55,639 bases of DNA, from positions 1 through 55,639 of the forward strand of contig CANPOY010000017.1 of NCBI GenBank assembly GCA_947575805.1. Direction: 5' to 3'. The notes beneath the pieces were generated by a model. It had not been told where the DNA came from and searched no databases. It saw nothing but the letters and a program-made list of their open reading frames with translations. The DNA is from an uncultured Lachnospiraceae bacterium. Its GTDB lineage: Bacteria; Bacillota; Clostridia; Lachnospirales; Lachnospiraceae. Each line of letters opens with the position of its first letter. Within the stretch, counting starts at the first letter, position 1. The translations under genes and the position numbers were made by a program. Positions 7,771 to 20,579 of this stretch are shown here, piece after piece.

Positions 7771-9210
7771 ATGACTGACATTATTGTAATCGGAGCTGGG
7801 GTCACGGGATGCGCGATCGCAAGAGAGCTGGCGCGATATGATTGGAAGGTAACTGTGCTGGAGCGGGCCTCCGATGTATGTGAAGGAACCTCGAAGGCCA
7901 ACAGCGGTATCGCTCATGCCGGATTTGATGCCGTTCCCGGCACCCTGAAGGCAAAGCTTAACGTGGAAGGGAACGGGATGATGGATGCGCTTTCCGCAGA
8001 GCTGGATTTTCCCTTTAAGCGAAACGGCTCCCTGGTGCTGTGCTTTGATGAGGGAGATCGGCATAAACTTCAGAAGCTTCTGGAACAGGGGCTGAAAAAC
8101 GGGGTCAAAGAGCTCAGGATCATTGAGAAGGAGGAGCTCAAAAGCCTCGAACCTAACGTATCGGAGGATGCGGTGGCTGCTCTGTATGCGCCCACAGGCG
8201 GTATTGTCTGCCCTTTCCTGCTCACCATAGCCCTGGCGGAGAATGCGGCGGTCAACGGGGTAGAGTTCAGGCTGAATACCGAGGTGCAGAAGATTGAGAA
8301 AATATCCGGGGGGTATCGTGTCACCACCGGCCAGGGGGTATTGGAGAGCAGAGTGGTCATCAATGCTGCTGGAGTCTATGCGGACCGCTTCCATAATATG
8401 GTCAGTGAAAACAAGCTTCGGATCATTCCCAGAAAGGGTGAATACTGCCTGATGGATAAGAAGGTGGGGAACTGGGTAACCAGGACAATTTTTCAGCTTC
8501 CCACCAAATACGGCAAGGGCGTGCTTGTGACGCCTACGGTACACGGCAATCTGCTGGTAGGGCCCACGGCGGAAGATATAGACGATTACGAGGGAGTGAA
8601 CACTACCAGGGAGGGTATGGAGGATCTGGTGAAACGGGCTTCCTTAAGCGTGGAGGAGCTTCCCGCCAGGCAGGTCATTACCTCCTTTGCAGGGCTGCGC
8701 GCCCACCCGGTGACGGAGCAGGAGGATTTTGTGATCGGACAGGCAGAGGATGCCCCCGGCTTCTTTGATGCGGCAGGCATAGAGTCTCCGGGGCTCACCT
8801 GTGCACCTGCCCTGGGGAAATATCTTACCGCACAGGTGCTGGAATATCTGCCGGCCGGAGCGAGGAAGGACTTTAACGCCACCAGGAAGGGAATACCCAA
8901 TATGGCGCTGGCCGATGAGGAAGAGCGGCAAAGGCTGATACGGGAAAATCCTTTGTATGCCGATGTAGTTTGCCGCTGTGAGCTGGTGACGGAGGGTGAG
9001 ATTATGGATGCCATTCACAGGCCGTTGGGTGCCACGACGCTGGATGGCATAAAGCGGCGTACCAGGGCCGGAATGGGCCGCTGCCAGGCGGGTTTCTGTT
9101 CACCGAGAACGGTGGAGATTCTGGCCAGAGAATTGGATAAGGATATGGCGGAGATCGGCAAGAACGACAAGGGAAGCGAGTTCCTGACGGGAAGGATGAA
9201 AGAGAATTAA
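7771..9210 (+). CDS. GlpA-like FAD-dependent dehydrogenase
   Basis: FAD-dependent oxidoreductase related to the anaerobic glycerol-3-phosphate dehydrogenase subunit GlpA. It probably oxidises glycerol-3-phosphate to dihydroxyacetone phosphate. The 479-residue product starts with the FAD-binding motif VIGAGVTGCAIARELARY and has a DAO-type body. It ends with a BFD-like [2Fe-2S] domain with Cys pairs CRCEL and GRCQAGFC. The ATG at 7771 is chosen because GGAAAGGAAG precedes it and the FAD motif must lie at the N-terminus. An upstream in-frame extension to 7681 lacks this logic. It heads an operon with a second flavoprotein, a DUF1667 protein and glycerol kinase, which supports the role. Confidence 0.87.
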   Translation: MTDIIVIGAGVTGCAIARELARYDWKVTVLERASDVCEGTSKANSGIAHAGFDAVPGTLKAKLNVEGNGMMDALSAELDFPFKRNGSLVLCFDEGDRHKLQKLLEQGLKNGVKELRIIEKEELKSLEPNVSEDAVAALYAPTGGIVCPFLLTIALAENAAVNGVEFRLNTEVQKIEKISGGYRVTTGQGVLESRVVINAAGVYADRFHNMVSENKLRIIPRKGEYCLMDKKVGNWVTRTIFQLPTKYGKGVLVTPTVHGNLLVGPTAEDIDDYEGVNTTREGMEDLVKRASLSVEELPARQVITSFAGLRAHPVTEQEDFVIGQAEDAPGFFDAAGIESPGLTCAPALGKYLTAQVLEYLPAGARKDFNATRKGIPNMALADEEERQRLIRENPLYADVVCRCELVTEGEIMDAIHRPLGATTLDGIKRRTRAGMGRCQAGFCSPRTVEILARELDKDMAEIGKNDKGSEFLTGRMKEN

Positions 9211-9285
9211 GCGTAAAAAAATGTAATATAACGTGAAGGAAGAGTAACGGGAATAAAGAAGCAGGGAAATAGAACGGAGGATCAA

Positions 9286-10599
9286 ATGAAGAAGGATCTG
9301 GTAATTATCGGCGGGGGTCCCGCGGGACTGGCGGCTGCCGCAGCAGCAAAAGAAAACGGTGTGGACGATCTGGTTATCATTGAGCGGGATGCAAGGCTGG
9401 GCGGAATCCTGAATCAGTGTATTCATAACGGTTTCGGGCTGCACACCTTTCAGGAGGAGCTGACAGGGCCGGAGTACGCGGAAAGGTATATTAAGAAAGT
9501 TCTGGAGCTGGAGATTCCCTGTAAACTGAACACTATGGTGATAGATCTGACGCAGATGTCAGAAAGCAAAAAGAATGCAGGCAGCAGCAAAGCGAACGAC
9601 GCGGCCGGCAGCAAGCTGATAACGGTAATGAACCGTCAGGAGGGGCTTTACACCATTGAAGCTAAAGCGGTGATTCTTGCCATGGGCTGCAGGGAGCGTT
9701 CCAGAGGGGCCCTGAACATTCCGGGATACCGGCCTGCAGGTATCTATTCCGCCGGGACGGCACAGCGCTATGTGAATATGGAGGGCAGAATGCCCGGCAG
9801 GGAGATTGTGATTTTGGGTTCCGGCGACATCGGACTGATTATGGCGCGCCGTATGACTCTGGAAGGTGCAAACGTAAAGCTGGTGGCGGAACTGATGCCT
9901 TATTCCGGAGGCTTAAAGAGAAATATTGTGCAGTGCCTGGACGATTTCGGTATTCCCTTAAAGCTCAACCATACGGTGGTGGACATCAAGGGGAAGGAGC
10001 GGGTAGAGGCCGTGGTAGTGGCGCAGGTGGACGAAAATTCCCGGCCGATCTCCGGCACGGAGGAAGAGATTACCTGTGATACGCTGCTCCTGTCCTGCGG
10101 CCTGATCCCCGAGAATGAGCTGTCGGGGAATCTTGGGGTGGATATGAATCCGGCCACCAATGGTCCAAGGGTCAACGAGAGCCTGGAGACGGACAAGGAA
10201 GGCGTTTTTGCCTGCGGCAATGTATTGCATGTTCATGATCTGGTGGATTATGTTTCTGAGGAGGCGGCACAGGCGGGAAAGTGTGCGGCGGCATATCTGC
10301 AGGGCAGACTGGCAGGAGCCAAAGGAGAGATTCCCATTCGGGCGGTGAACGGTGTACGCTATACGGTTCCGGTGTGTATTGATCCTCACAGGATGGGGGA
10401 GACTCAGGTGGTGCGTTTCCGGGTGGGGAGCGTGTATAAGGACGCGGCGATAGAGGTTTCCTTCAACGGGAAAGTGGTGAGCAGCAGGAAGAAAAGGGCG
10501 CTTGCCCCCGGCGAGATGGAGCAGATTATTTTAAAAAAGTCGGAGCTGGAACAGTTCCAGGGACTGAGGGAAATCACATTCTCCGTCCGCCAGTCCTAA
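9286..10599 (+). CDS. NAD(P)/FAD-dependent oxidoreductase of the glycerol operon
   Basis: Flavoprotein of the pyridine-nucleotide-disulfide oxidoreductase fold. It has an N-terminal FAD site (VIIGGGPAGLAAAAAA), a second dinucleotide motif (VILGSGDIGLIMARRM) and a closing FAD motif with ACGN. It lacks a redox-active CxxxxC pair in the usual position, so it is not a classic disulfide reductase. Together with the preceding GlpA-like protein and the following Cys-rich DUF1667 protein it probably forms an electron-transferring glycerol-3-phosphate dehydrogenase complex. That is an inference from the gene order found in Firmicutes. The length is 437 aa, with GGAGG before the ATG. Confidence 0.87.
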   Translation: MKKDLVIIGGGPAGLAAAAAAKENGVDDLVIIERDARLGGILNQCIHNGFGLHTFQEELTGPEYAERYIKKVLELEIPCKLNTMVIDLTQMSESKKNAGSSKANDAAGSKLITVMNRQEGLYTIEAKAVILAMGCRERSRGALNIPGYRPAGIYSAGTAQRYVNMEGRMPGREIVILGSGDIGLIMARRMTLEGANVKLVAELMPYSGGLKRNIVQCLDDFGIPLKLNHTVVDIKGKERVEAVVVAQVDENSRPISGTEEEITCDTLLLSCGLIPENELSGNLGVDMNPATNGPRVNESLETDKEGVFACGNVLHVHDLVDYVSEEAAQAGKCAAAYLQGRLAGAKGEIPIRAVNGVRYTVPVCIDPHRMGETQVVRFRVGSVYKDAAIEVSFNGKVVSSRKKRALAPGEMEQIILKKSELEQFQGLREITFSVRQS

Positions 10600-10763
10600 T
10601 GTCGGGCAGTTCAGAGCCTGGCGCTGTCGGAGAAAGGGCAGTCTGCATCGGAACTGATGTTGTCGGTAAAGCCAGTCGGTATCGGGCCTGGTGCGCCGGA
10701 ATAAGCAGCGGCGCCGACAGTGTAGATCCGCCCCTGACGGCGGAAAACGAAAGGTAAGACGAA

Positions 10764-11141
10764 ATGGGTGGGAATATGGAAAAAAAGGAATTTGTCTGTA
10801 TAGGATGCCCTCTGGGCTGTAATGTGGCCGTGGAAACGGAAGGTAAGGATATAAAGAGTATTACCGGGAATACCTGTCCCAGAGGGGCGGATTACGTGAC
10901 AAAGGAACTGACGGATCCGAGGCGTATCGTTACCAGCCTGGTACGGGTAAAGGGCGGAGAGCTTCCTGTAGTCTCCGTAAAGACTGTCGCGGATATTCCC
11001 AGGGATAAGATCGGGGAATGCGTGAAAGCGCTGAAAGAGATTGTGCTGCAGGCACCGGTCTGCATTGGGGATGTGGTGGTGGAAAATGTGTGCGGCACCG
11101 GCGTGAATGTGATTGCCACCAAAAATGTAGAGAAGGTCTGA
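10764..11141 (+). CDS. DUF1667 family protein
   Basis: Small protein of 125 aa with conserved cysteines CIGCPLGC near the N-terminus, CPRG about 30 residues on, and VCIGD and VCGTG near the C-terminus. This pattern suggests metal or iron-sulfur cluster binding. DUF1667 proteins are regularly encoded between flavoproteins and glycerol kinase in Firmicutes, as here, and probably act as the electron-transfer component. AAAGG 9 bp upstream supports the ATG at 10764. A second in-frame ATG at 10776 matches the usual start of the family (MEKKEF), so the exact start is open. Confidence 0.85.
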   Translation: MGGNMEKKEFVCIGCPLGCNVAVETEGKDIKSITGNTCPRGADYVTKELTDPRRIVTSLVRVKGGELPVVSVKTVADIPRDKIGECVKALKEIVLQAPVCIGDVVVENVCGTGVNVIATKNVEKV

Positions 11142-11153
11142 AGGGAGAAGCTT

Positions 11154-12648
<1,495 letters not shown>

Positions 12649-12678
12649 AACAGGTTTGTGAAAGGCGGGTAAGAAATC

Positions 12679-13866
12679 ATGTTAGTGCAAAAGTACAGGG
12701 ATATGCTGTCGGGGAAATCGGTCATCCGGCAGCTTGCGGAGTTTGCGGCGGAAAGAGGAAAGGAAATAGGGTATGAGAATGTTTTTGATTACAGCCTGGG
12801 CAATCCTTCCGTACCCGTTCCCCGGGAATTTACGGATAAGATGGTGGAGCTGCTGACTACCAGAGAGAGCGGAGAGCTTCACGGATACAGCCCGAATCTG
12901 GGAATCACCAGTGTCAGGGAGGCTGTGGCGGCATCCCTGGAGAAGCGCTTTGGGCTGCCCTATCGTAAGGAGCACATTTTTATGGCTTCCGGTGCTGCGG
13001 GAGCGCTGGCGCATGCTTTTCGCCTGGTGACGGAGCTGGGGGATGAGGTTTTGACCTTTGCCCCCTTCTTTCCGGAATATCACCCTTATGTAGATCTGAC
13101 AGGAGCGTCGCTTAAGGTGGTGCCGCCGGATACGGAGAGTTTTCAGATCAATTTTGACAGGCTGGAGGAAATGCTGACGGAGAAGGTGATGGCGGTATTG
13201 TTAAACACGCCCAACAATCCCTCCGGCGTGGTATACTCGGGGGAGACACTGGAGCGCCTGGCAGGGTTGCTTACGGCAAAGGCAGAACTGTACGGCCATG
13301 AGATTTACCTGATCTCCGATGAGCCTTATCGTGAGATTGTATTTGACGGGCAGGAGGCACCCTGCGTTTCCCAGTTTTATGACAATACCGTCATGTGCTA
13401 TTCCTTCTCCAAGTCCCTTTCTCTTCCGGGGGAGAGGATCGGATACGTGGCAGTGAGTCCCCGTTGCAAGGATGCGGAAGAGATGATCTATATGTGCGTT
13501 CAGATCTCAAGGGGAATCGGGCATAACTGTCCTCCGTCCATCATTCAGCTGGCGGTGGCAGAGGTGCTGGATAAGACGGCAGATATGAAGGTTTATGAGA
13601 CAAACAGAAATCTTCTTTACAGGGAGTTGACGGAGCTGGGATTTACCTGTGTGAAGCCCGGGGGAACCTTTTACATTTTCCCGAAAGCCCTGGAGGAGGA
13701 TGCCAAGGAGTTTTGCAGTAAGGCTTTAAAGTATGATCTGATTCTGGTTCCGGGGGATACCTTCGGGGCGCCGGGGTATTTCCGTATGGCATACTGTATT
13801 GATACGGATAAGGTAGAGCGGTCCCTGGAGGCACTGCGAAGATTTGTGAGAACGGAATATGCGTAA
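12679..13866 (+). CDS. pyridoxal-phosphate-dependent aminotransferase (class I/II)
   Basis: Cytoplasmic fold-type I aminotransferase of 395 aa. Visible features are the substrate-region motif SLGNPSVPVP near residue 35, NTPNNPSG, SDEPYREI, the PLP-binding Lys in YSFSKSLSLPGERIGYV, and the C-terminal Arg in FRMAYC. It resembles aspartate/aromatic aminotransferases, but the substrate cannot be assigned. It follows glpK after 30 bp and could be read through from the glycerol operon. Confidence 0.88.
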   Translation: MLVQKYRDMLSGKSVIRQLAEFAAERGKEIGYENVFDYSLGNPSVPVPREFTDKMVELLTTRESGELHGYSPNLGITSVREAVAASLEKRFGLPYRKEHIFMASGAAGALAHAFRLVTELGDEVLTFAPFFPEYHPYVDLTGASLKVVPPDTESFQINFDRLEEMLTEKVMAVLLNTPNNPSGVVYSGETLERLAGLLTAKAELYGHEIYLISDEPYREIVFDGQEAPCVSQFYDNTVMCYSFSKSLSLPGERIGYVAVSPRCKDAEEMIYMCVQISRGIGHNCPPSIIQLAVAEVLDKTADMKVYETNRNLLYRELTELGFTCVKPGGTFYIFPKALEEDAKEFCSKALKYDLILVPGDTFGAPGYFRMAYCIDTDKVERSLEALRRFVRTEYA

Positions 13867-13998
13867 GGGAAGGATCGACGGCAATGCAGTCTGAAAAAGA
13901 ATCAAGATTAAGGACTGAAAATATAGGTTGGAATTATAAATCGGAAATAAAGACTGATAATAAAGGTTGAAAAATCAGATAGGAAGAAGGAAGCGATT

Positions 13999-14847
13999 AT
14001 GTATCATGCCGGGCTTGTGTTGGAGGGCGGCGGACTGAAGGGGGTATATACCGCCGGGGTTCTGGATCTGTTCTTGGATAAGGGGATTGAATTTTCAAGT
14101 GTGTACGGGGTGTCGGCAGGGGCGTGCAGTATGTGCAGCTTTTTGTCAAAGCAGCGCGGCAGGGCGTTTGACGTGAATGTGGATTATCTGGATACCGGAT
14201 ATTACTGCAGTCCGAGAAGTCTGCTGACCACGGGGGATCTGTTTCATGCGGATATATGCTATCATTTGATTCCCGAATATCTGCATCCCTATGATTATGA
14301 GACGTTTGACAAATATCAGGGAAAGGCATACAGTGTGGCTACGAATATTGTACAGGGGCGGCCGGAGTACTTCCGCATTCTGGATATGAAGAAGGACATT
14401 GACAAGATTCGTGCGTCTGCCTCCTTGCCGCTGGTGTCCAGAAACGTGAAGATAGACGGCGGGCTTTATTTGGACGGGGGAATCAGCGATGCCATTCCCC
14501 TGCAGAAATCCGTGATGGACGGGAATCGGAAAAATGTGGTGGTGATGACGAAGGAGGCCGGATTTGTGCGCAGGCCTACCTCACAGCTGGCTTTATTCAA
14601 GCTTCGCTATGCGAAATATCCGAAGGTATGGGAGCTTATGGCAGAGCGCCACATTAATTATAATGAGCAGCTGGCATATATAGAAAGACAGCAGGCGGCC
14701 GGGGGGGCTTTTGTCATTCGGCCTGGGAAAGCAAATGATGTGGGCAGGGTGGAAAAGAATGCGGAAAAGCTGAAGGCCCTGTACCGGCAGGGATACGAGG
14801 ATGCCGAAAACTGCTTTGATAAACTGCAGGCATACCTGGACGCATAA
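13999..14847 (+). CDS. patatin-like phospholipase family protein
   Basis: Putative lipid acyl hydrolase of 282 aa with the patatin catalytic dyad. The oxyanion motif EGGGLKGVYTAGVL lies at about residue 9, the nucleophile elbow GVSAG near residue 40, and the Asp of the dyad in DGGISDAIPL near residue 155. No signal peptide is seen, so it is probably cytoplasmic or membrane-peripheral. The YqhO/RssA-like bacterial branch is a close match in length. An imperfect direct duplication (about 13908-13980) lies in its leader. Confidence 0.88.
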   Translation: MYHAGLVLEGGGLKGVYTAGVLDLFLDKGIEFSSVYGVSAGACSMCSFLSKQRGRAFDVNVDYLDTGYYCSPRSLLTTGDLFHADICYHLIPEYLHPYDYETFDKYQGKAYSVATNIVQGRPEYFRILDMKKDIDKIRASASLPLVSRNVKIDGGLYLDGGISDAIPLQKSVMDGNRKNVVVMTKEAGFVRRPTSQLALFKLRYAKYPKVWELMAERHINYNEQLAYIERQQAAGGAFVIRPGKANDVGRVEKNAEKLKALYRQGYEDAENCFDKLQAYLDA

Positions 14848-14942
14848 GGGTATATTTGTGCTCCTGCACGCATAAGGAATTGGAAAGAAATATCCGCCGG
14901 GCTGATGTCGTCGGGACGGACAGAAAGGGATGGGACAGAATT

Positions 14943-15854
14943 ATGTTGGATTTTTTCAAGGCGATCATATACGGTATTGTGGAGGGCATCACGGAGTGGC
15001 TGCCTGTCAGCAGCACGGGGCATCTGATCCTGGTGGAGCAGCTGCTGCCTTTTGAAGGCACCAGCGAGGGATTTTTTGAAATGTTTGATGTTGTGATACA
15101 ATTGGGGGCGATCCTGGCGGTGGTGGTGCTGTTCTGGCATCAGATATGGCCCTTTTATAACAGGGACTCTTCAAAATCAAAGGCAAAGCTGGTAAAGAGC
15201 CAGAAGGATCCTTCCCTGCCCGGAGGCTGCGCCTTAAGTATGGACGCTTTCTGGATGTGGGTAAAAATCGCAGTGGCATGTATTCCGGCGGTGGCTTACG
15301 GTCTGCTTCTGGATGATAAGGTGGAAGAGCAATTTGCAAAAACGCTGCCGGGCTCTGGAGTAAGCATTCGTGTTATTGTCGTTGCGGTAATGCTGGCATT
15401 GGTAGGCGCATTGTTCCTGATTATTGAAAACAGGAACAAAGACAGGAACCCAAGGATCAACAGTTTGTCGGACATAACATACAAAGCGGCGTTGTTCATA
15501 GGCCTCTGCCAGCTTATGGCGGCAGCGCTGCCGGGAACTTCCCGTTCCGGTGCCACCATTCTGGGAGCCATCCTGATCGGGGTATCCAGAACCACGGCGG
15601 CGGAATTTACTTTTTTCATGGCAGTACCGGTGATGTTTGGGGCCAGTCTGCTGAAGGTGGTAAAATTCGGTTTGAACTTTACCGGCACGGATCTCACCCT
15701 GCTGGCTGTGGGAACGGTGGTTTCCTTTTTGGTTTCCCTGCTCGTGCTCCGGTTCCTTATGGGATATATTAAGAGGCATGACTTCAAAGTATTCGGCTGG
15801 TATCGCATTGTCCTGGGAATTATAGTACTTGCATATTTCGGACTGGCAGCGTAA
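14943..15854 (+). CDS. uppP: undecaprenyl-diphosphatase
   Basis: Integral membrane phosphatase that regenerates undecaprenyl phosphate for cell-wall synthesis and is linked to bacitracin resistance. The 303-residue product has about eight membrane segments and both family motifs: EGITEWLPVSSTGHL near the N-terminus and LPGTSRSGATI near residue 195. The ATG at 14943 is chosen because the family starts just before this motif and a GGGATGGGA stretch lies upstream. The open frame continues back to 14856 but that part is not conserved in the family. It follows the patatin gene by 95 bp. Confidence 0.93.
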   Translation: MLDFFKAIIYGIVEGITEWLPVSSTGHLILVEQLLPFEGTSEGFFEMFDVVIQLGAILAVVVLFWHQIWPFYNRDSSKSKAKLVKSQKDPSLPGGCALSMDAFWMWVKIAVACIPAVAYGLLLDDKVEEQFAKTLPGSGVSIRVIVVAVMLALVGALFLIIENRNKDRNPRINSLSDITYKAALFIGLCQLMAAALPGTSRSGATILGAILIGVSRTTAAEFTFFMAVPVMFGASLLKVVKFGLNFTGTDLTLLAVGTVVSFLVSLLVLRFLMGYIKRHDFKVFGWYRIVLGIIVLAYFGLAA

Positions 15855-15880
15855 AGAATAACAAAGAAATCAGTTTTCGG

Positions 15881-15909
15881 TTGACATTTTTTATGAAAAG
15901 AAGTAAACT
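15881..15909 (+). promoter_or_regulatory. sigma-A promoter of the DUF6465 gene
   Basis: A perfect TTGACA and TAAACT are separated by 17 bp, about 90 bp before the start codon. This gives the following gene its own strong promoter. Confidence 0.75.
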
Positions 15910-15999
15910 ATCGATGATAAACATTCGTTACTTTATCCGAAGAGTAAATATATACTGCCGAATGAAAAGTTATGACCAACCATAAGGAGGGAGATAATC

Positions 16000-16452
16000 A
16001 TGGCACCAGCAAAGAAAACAACCACAAAACCGGAAGTAAAGGCTGCGGAAACAGCCGTTAAGAACATTGTACAGAAGGTAGAAGAGAAGACTGCAGTTAA
16101 GGCGGAAGAGAAGGCGGCGGATGTGAAAGCAGCCGAACCTGTTAAGAAGGCGGAGGATACTGCTAAGAAGCCGGAGGCGAAGAAGGAGACCGTGAGGAAG
16201 ACTCCTGGCAGAAAGCCCTCGGTGAAGAAGGCTCCTGCAAAGAAGGCAGATTTGAAGACATCCGTATGCGTTCAGTTTTCTGGCAAGTCCTATTCGGAAG
16301 AGGATCTGGTGAAGATAGCCAGGGACGTATGGAAATATGACCTGAAGCAGAAACTTGGTGAACTGACCAGTATAGAACTGTATGTAAAGCCGGAAGAGAA
16401 TATGGTTTACTATGTGATGAACAAGGATTTTGCCGGCAACTTCTATATTTAA
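16000..16452 (+). CDS. DUF6465 protein with Lys/Ala-rich N-terminus
   Basis: Protein of 150 aa in two parts. Residues 1-85 are almost entirely Lys, Ala, Glu, Pro and Val in repeats such as KKAEDTAKKPEAKK and KKAPAKKA, resembling eukaryotic histone H1 or AlgP-type tails. Residues 88-150 form a compact domain (VQFSGKSYSEEDLVKIARDVW onward) matching DUF6465 of Lachnospiraceae. The function is unknown; nucleic-acid binding is an inference from the tail. AAGGAGGGAG before the ATG is a near-perfect ribosome-binding site. With a consensus promoter and its own terminator it is a strongly expressed monocistronic gene. Confidence 0.85.
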   Translation: MAPAKKTTTKPEVKAAETAVKNIVQKVEEKTAVKAEEKAADVKAAEPVKKAEDTAKKPEAKKETVRKTPGRKPSVKKAPAKKADLKTSVCVQFSGKSYSEEDLVKIARDVWKYDLKQKLGELTSIELYVKPEENMVYYVMNKDFAGNFYI

Positions 16453-16510
16453 AGAAACAGCAGATTACTGTCGGTTATATACCGTTAAAATACTCCTGTC
16501 CAACAAAAAG

Positions 16511-16544
16511 CTCCGTGTTTCCATTTGGGAATGCGGGGTTTTTT
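16511..16544 (+). terminator. intrinsic terminator of the DUF6465 gene
   Basis: CTCCGTGTTTCC pairs with GGGAATGCGGGG (12 pairs including G-T) around ATTT, followed by six T residues. Confidence 0.85.
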
Positions 16545-16595
16545 GTATTCCTATCCGGTTTTATAATTTATTTATATTTTTTTGGGGAAAATTAG

Positions 16596-16624
16596 TTGAC
16601 AATAGATACCCAAGGTGATATTTT
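16596..16624 (+). promoter_or_regulatory. sigma-A promoter of the hrcA-dnaK operon
   Basis: TTGACA and TATTTT are separated by 17 bp. Transcription would start about 8 bp before the CIRCE element. Confidence 0.7.
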
Positions 16625-16638
16625 AAATGCAACGAGTG

Positions 16639-16665
16639 TTAGCACTCTTCCGGGATGAGTGCTAA
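16639..16665 (+). promoter_or_regulatory. CIRCE operator (HrcA binding site)
   Basis: TTAGCACTC and GAGTGCTAA are separated by 9 bp, an exact match to the CIRCE consensus. It lies between the promoter and the hrcA start, so HrcA represses its own operon and releases it on heat shock. Confidence 0.98.
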
Positions 16666-16688
16666 TAACGGAAAGGGAAGGTGAAGAA

Positions 16689-17741
16689 GTGGAGCTGGAT
16701 GAAAGAAAGAAAAAGATCCTGCAGGCAGTCATCCGCAATTACCTGGAGACGGGGGAACCGGTCGGCAGCAGAACCATTTCTAAATTCACTGACCTGAATT
16801 TAAGTTCGGCCACCATACGCAACGAAATGGCAGATCTGGAGGAGATGGGGTATATTCTTCAGCCACACACCTCTGCCGGCAGGATTCCTTCCGATAAAGG
16901 GTATCGTCTCTATGTGGATACCATGATGGAAGAGAAGGCCCGGGAGGTCGTGGAGATGAAGGAGATGCTGGTAGAGCGCCAGGACAAGATGGAGCTTCTG
17001 CTGAAGCAGGTGGCGAAGGTTCTGGCTCAGAACACCCAGTATGCAACGCTGGTCTCGGCACCTCAGACCGAAAGGAACAAGCTGAAATTTATCCAGCTGT
17101 CCAGAGTGGATGTACACCAGATTCTGGCGGTTATCGTCATTGAGGGGAATGTGATCAAAAACAATATTCTCCAGGTCAACGAGGAAATGTCAGACGAGAC
17201 GCTGCTGAAGCTGAACATCCTGTTGAATACTACGCTTGGAGGCCTGTGCATAGACGAGATCAATCTCGGTATGATAACGGTTATGAAGGAGCAGGCCGGG
17301 ATTCACAGTGATATAGTCAGTGAAGTCATTGATGCGGTGGCGGAGGCGATCAGGGCGGAGGAAGCGCTGGAGATTTACACCAGCGGTACCAACAATATCT
17401 TCCGGTATCCGGAGCTGGCAGATCAGGAGAAGGCCAGTGAGCTGATCAATACCTTTGAGGAAAAGCAGCAGCTGGAAGAGCTGCTTCAGGAGACCTTCAA
17501 TAACGGGGACAGCACAGGAATTCAGGTCTATATCGGTGAGGAAACGCCGGTGCAGAGCATGAGGGATTGCAGTGTAGTGACAGCTACCTACGAGCTGGGC
17601 GGCGGTATGAAGGGATCCATCGGCATCGTCGGGCCTAAAAGGATGGATTACGACAGAGTGATAGGTACGTTGAGAACCATACAGACACAGCTTGACGAAT
17701 TATACAAGGATGAATTTCATCCCGGTGAAAAGAAAACTTAG
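16689..17741 (+). CDS. hrcA: heat-inducible transcription repressor HrcA
   Basis: Repressor that binds CIRCE and controls the dnaK operon, with activity dependent on chaperone availability. The 350-residue product has an N-terminal winged helix (KKILQAVIRNYLETGEPVGSRTI and SSATIRNEMADLEEMGYI) followed by the dimerisation region and the GGGMKGSIGIVGPKRMDY segment near the C-terminus. The GTG at 16689 is chosen because the frame upstream runs into the CIRCE element and AAGG precedes it at a good distance. First gene of hrcA-grpE-dnaK-dnaJ. Confidence 0.95.
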   Translation: MELDERKKKILQAVIRNYLETGEPVGSRTISKFTDLNLSSATIRNEMADLEEMGYILQPHTSAGRIPSDKGYRLYVDTMMEEKAREVVEMKEMLVERQDKMELLLKQVAKVLAQNTQYATLVSAPQTERNKLKFIQLSRVDVHQILAVIVIEGNVIKNNILQVNEEMSDETLLKLNILLNTTLGGLCIDEINLGMITVMKEQAGIHSDIVSEVIDAVAEAIRAEEALEIYTSGTNNIFRYPELADQEKASELINTFEEKQQLEELLQETFNNGDSTGIQVYIGEETPVQSMRDCSVVTATYELGGGMKGSIGIVGPKRMDYDRVIGTLRTIQTQLDELYKDEFHPGEKKT

Positions 17742-17816
17742 GTCTGCAGAGTACGCGGGCTGAAATTTCTGAGTTTCATCTGAAAATGCCGGGTATACGG
17801 CGGAATGGAGAGTGCT

Positions 17817-18500
17817 ATGGCAGAACAGGAAAATGAAGTATTGAAGAAGGAACAGAGCGAGGCTTTGGCAGAAGACGGCGAGGATGTTGGGCTGGAGGAT
17901 GAAAACGAGACCGGCGGTACCGAGGCGCAGTCCGATGCAGAGGAAGGCGGGAAAGCCGACGGTGAGGACATAAGGCCGGAAGACGAAGCGGCCGGCGGCA
18001 CTCCGGAAAGCAGGGAGGCCAGAAAAGCCGCGAAGAAACAGGCCAAACAGGACAAGAAAGCAGAGGCCTTTAAGGAGCAGATTGCACAGTTGGAGGATAA
18101 GGTAAAACGGCAGCTTGCAGAATTCGAAAATTTCCGCAACCGTACGGAGAAGGAAAAGCAGGCCATGTTTGAAACCGGAGCAAAAAGCGTGATTGAGAAA
18201 ATCCTTCCTGTGGTGGATAATTTTGAAAGAGGAATGGCCACGGTGCCGGAGGATAAGAAGGAAGATCCCTTTGTAGACGGTATGAACCGCATTTACAGAC
18301 AGCTTTTGACAGAACTTGAAAATATCGGCGTGAAGCCCATCGAGGCGGTTGGCCGGGAATTTGATCCCAATCTTCACAATGCAGTGATGCAGGTGGAAAG
18401 CGAAGAATATGAATCAGGGGTGGTTGCCCAGGAGCTCCAGAAGGGTTACACCTATCGGGACACGGTGGTTCGTCATTCCATGGTAGCAGTTGTGAGCTGA
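17817..18500 (+). CDS. grpE: GrpE nucleotide exchange factor
   Basis: Exchange factor that releases ADP from DnaK. The 227-residue product has a long acidic, low-complexity N-terminus (about 1-80), then a coiled-coil (QLEDKVKRQLAEFENFRNRTEKEK) and the C-terminal beta domain containing EAVGREFDPNLHNAV. The start at 17817 is preferred over the ATG at 17805 because GGAG sits 6 bp before it. It lies between hrcA and dnaK in the CIRCE-controlled operon. Confidence 0.95.
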   Translation: MAEQENEVLKKEQSEALAEDGEDVGLEDENETGGTEAQSDAEEGGKADGEDIRPEDEAAGGTPESREARKAAKKQAKQDKKAEAFKEQIAQLEDKVKRQLAEFENFRNRTEKEKQAMFETGAKSVIEKILPVVDNFERGMATVPEDKKEDPFVDGMNRIYRQLLTELENIGVKPIEAVGREFDPNLHNAVMQVESEEYESGVVAQELQKGYTYRDTVVRHSMVAVVS

Positions 18501-18570
18501 ACCGCTGAAAGAGCAAATCGGTTATGATAAGCAGGAAACCAATAAAAATACAGCATATAGTATATATTAG

Positions 18571-20460
<1,890 letters not shown>

Positions 20461-20579
20461 GGGCAATCATTCTTTATCAATAAAATAAAAGTGACCGGCT
20501 TTGGGCGGGGAGTGTTCCAAACAGAATCAAGCAGGAGCGTTCCCTGCCTAAAGCGCGGCAGCTTGTGGCGAGGTGGGTT

